From Ignavibacteria bacterium (GTDB taxonomy: Bacteria > Bacteroidota > Ignavibacteria > Ignavibacteriales > Melioribacteraceae), in NCBI GenBank assembly GCA_027347805.1, contig DAIEQP010000315.1:1-7890 (forward strand): 7,890 nucleotides of DNA, written 5' to 3'. Position numbers and translations under genes: made by a program. Positions within the stretch are counted from its first letter, which is position 1. Each line of letters starts with the position of its first letter. The notes under the pieces are model-generated. The model saw nothing but the letters and a program-made list of their open reading frames with translations, searched no databases and was not told the origin of the DNA. Below, in pieces: positions 6,390-7,890 of the stretch.

Positions 6390-7890
6390 ATGAATGTGAA
6401 AAAATCTCATTTACATTTATTTATGCTGATCGGAATATCAGGATTTGTATTTGGTCAGCAGACTGACAAAAAAATAACCAAAGATTTAATTCCTAATACA
6501 GAAAAAGTATTAGGTCTTGAGTTCTCAGAATCTCAGAGAGATTCAATGCGGGATGCGTTAACAGATCAATTGAAAAACTATTTAAATATTCGAAAAGTTC
6601 ATCTTGATAATAGAATACCACCGGCTGTATTGTTTAATCCAATTCCGGTTGGTTTTAAATTTATTGATAAACAAAAACCTGTTGTATTTAGCAACTATTC
6701 TTATGCTAAAATTTCAGATGATCTGAAAGATTTGACGTATTACTCAATTGGCGAACTTTCACACTTAATCAAAACTAAAAAGATTACTTCTACTGAGCTT
6801 ACAAAATATTATTTAGAAAGATTAAAAACATCCGGACCCAAACTTCATTGTGTCATCACTCTTACTGAAGATCGTGCAATTGATGAAGCAAGAAAAGCAG
6901 ATGAGGAAATATCAAATGGAAAATATCGAGGGATGCTTCATGGTATTCCATATGGTGTTAAAGATCTTTTAACTGCTAAAAATTATCCAACTACATGGGG
7001 TGCTTTACCATTTAAGGATCAGTTAATTAATGAGGATGCCTCTGTTATTAAAAAACTTCATGAAGCCGGGGCTGTGCTTTGCGCAAAGCTTTCAATGGGC
7101 GAACTTGCAATGGATGATGTTTGGTTTGGCGGAATGACTCGTAATCCATGGGATACAACAAAAGGTTCAAGTGGTTCATCAGCTGGATCTGCATCCGCAG
7201 TTTCAGCAGGATTGCTACCTTTTGCAATTGGTACAGAAACCTGGGGTTCAATTGTTTCTCCATCAACAGTCTGCGGTGTAACCGGATTACGCCCTACTTA
7301 TGGACGCGTAAGCAGAACAGGTGCAATGGCATTGAGCTGGTCGATGGACAAAATTGGTCCAATCTGCAGAAATGCTGAAGATCTAGCAATTGTTTTCAAT
7401 GCAATAAATGGAATTGATGGAAAAGATCAAACGCTTTACGAGGTGCCTTTCAATTATAATACCAAACTAATTTTAAGTAAAATGAAAATCGGTTATCTAA
7501 AAAGTGATTTCGACAAAAAATATTTATTTCATGAAAATGATTCTATTGTGCTTAATAAACTCAGAGATCTCGGTGCCCAATTAATTCCAATTGAATTACC
7601 AGATATTGCAACTAATGATATTGCTATAATTTTAATGGCAGAAGCTGCCGCAGCATTTGATGACCTGACCCTTTCTCATAAAGATGATTTATTGGCTCGA
7701 CAATTTAAAGGAGCTTGGCCAAACTTGTTCAGAGCAGCACGCTCGATTCCAGCTGTTGAATATGTAAATGCAAATAGAATTCGATTTTTACTGATCCAAG
7801 AAATGTATAAGCTAATGGAAAAAATTGATTTTTATATCGCCCCTAGCTGGGAAGGGAATAATTTGCTGCTAACAAATCTTACGGGTAATC
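6390..7890 (+). CDS. Exported amidase-signature family enzyme (3' end outside window)
   Basis: The frame is open from 6390 to the window edge, giving 500 residues so far. Residues 1-22 are a Sec signal peptide (basic MNVKKSH, apolar core LFMLIGISGFVFG, likely cut before QQT), so the enzyme should work in the periplasm or outside. Residues ~38-110 form an extra N-terminal region; the amidase-signature domain follows from ~118. The Ser-cis-Ser-Lys triad is visible: Lys191 in GVKD, Ser263 in the Gly/Ser-rich loop (GSSGSSAGS, 259-267) and nucleophile Ser287 in GTETWGSI; the 24-residue gap between the serines fits FAAH and malonamidase E2. GVTGLRPTYGRVSR at 296-309 is also typical. Such enzymes hydrolyse amide bonds. 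Substrate is unknown; peptide or amino-acid amides are plausible. The signal peptide argues against a GatA subunit of the tRNA amidotransferase. WG replaces the common GG before Ser287, which seems to mark a subgroup. It has its own ribosome site after a long gap, so probably its own promoter. Confidence 0.9.
   Translation, partial: MNVKKSHLHLFMLIGISGFVFGQQTDKKITKDLIPNTEKVLGLEFSESQRDSMRDALTDQLKNYLNIRKVHLDNRIPPAVLFNPIPVGFKFIDKQKPVVFSNYSYAKISDDLKDLTYYSIGELSHLIKTKKITSTELTKYYLERLKTSGPKLHCVITLTEDRAIDEARKADEEISNGKYRGMLHGIPYGVKDLLTAKNYPTTWGALPFKDQLINEDASVIKKLHEAGAVLCAKLSMGELAMDDVWFGGMTRNPWDTTKGSSGSSAGSASAVSAGLLPFAIGTETWGSIVSPSTVCGVTGLRPTYGRVSRTGAMALSWSMDKIGPICRNAEDLAIVFNAINGIDGKDQTLYEVPFNYNTKLILSKMKIGYLKSDFDKKYLFHENDSIVLNKLRDLGAQLIPIELPDIATNDIAIILMAEAAAAFDDLTLSHKDDLLARQFKGAWPNLFRAARSIPAVEYVNANRIRFLLIQEMYKLMEKIDFYIAPSWEGNNLLLTNLTGN

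Noticed and set aside
7048..7378. Overlapping ORFs on both strands inside the amidase region
   Set aside because: They are out of frame with the conserved amidase motifs (the Gly/Ser loop and the nucleophile), which lie in the long frame from 6390.
1..7890. CRISPR arrays, tRNA or rRNA genes, insertion sequences
   Set aside because: No regularly spaced repeats, no tRNA cloverleaf or rRNA segments, and no transposase motifs or terminal repeats were seen.

Overview
The window is an AT-rich stretch, all genes on the + strand, and looks like Ignavibacteria or a close relative (Bacteroidota/Chlorobi lineage). The clearest marker is a C-terminal sorting domain of the type IX secretion system (T9SS) with the NYPNPFNP motif, typical of Ignavibacteria, Caldithrix and relatives. 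Most starts also lack a Shine-Dalgarno sequence, which is common in this lineage. The taxonomic call is an inference from protein style, not from a marker gene.

Layout. Positions 2-415 hold the 3' end of a secreted FISUMP-like protein with a T9SS sorting domain. Positions 416-929 are mostly non-coding, with a small hydrophobic ORF (623-709) and two short inverted repeats. Positions 930-5677 hold a tight four-gene signalling cluster: a GlcG/HbpS (DUF336) protein, a 918-residue soluble histidine kinase with GAF-LOV-PAS-PAS-PAS sensors, an Rcp1-type single-domain response regulator, and a receiver-histidine kinase protein. Intergenic gaps there are 4, 11 and 11 nt. After 44 nt containing a perfect 14-bp palindrome comes an L-rhamnose mutarotase-like gene (5722-6069). 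A 320-nt intergenic region follows. The window ends inside an exported amidase-signature enzyme (6390 to the edge), which starts with a strong Shine-Dalgarno and a signal peptide.

How it fits together. The main point of interest is the sensor kinase. Its first PAS domain carries the full LOV photoreceptor motif GKNCRFLQ, with the flavin-adduct cysteine (Cys227) and the flavin-contacting Asn/Gln residues, so it is very likely a blue-light (or flavin redox) sensor. Its kinase core and the next-door regulator are of the kind usually seen with bacterial phytochromes (Cph1/Rcp1 style). The regulator has no output domain and the next protein joins a receiver to a second kinase, so the cluster looks like a branched phosphorelay that acts through protein contacts rather than direct DNA binding. 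The HbpS-like protein 4 nt upstream recalls the HbpS-SenS pairing of Streptomyces, but here it has no export signal and would act in the cytoplasm. The final output of the pathway is not visible in the window.
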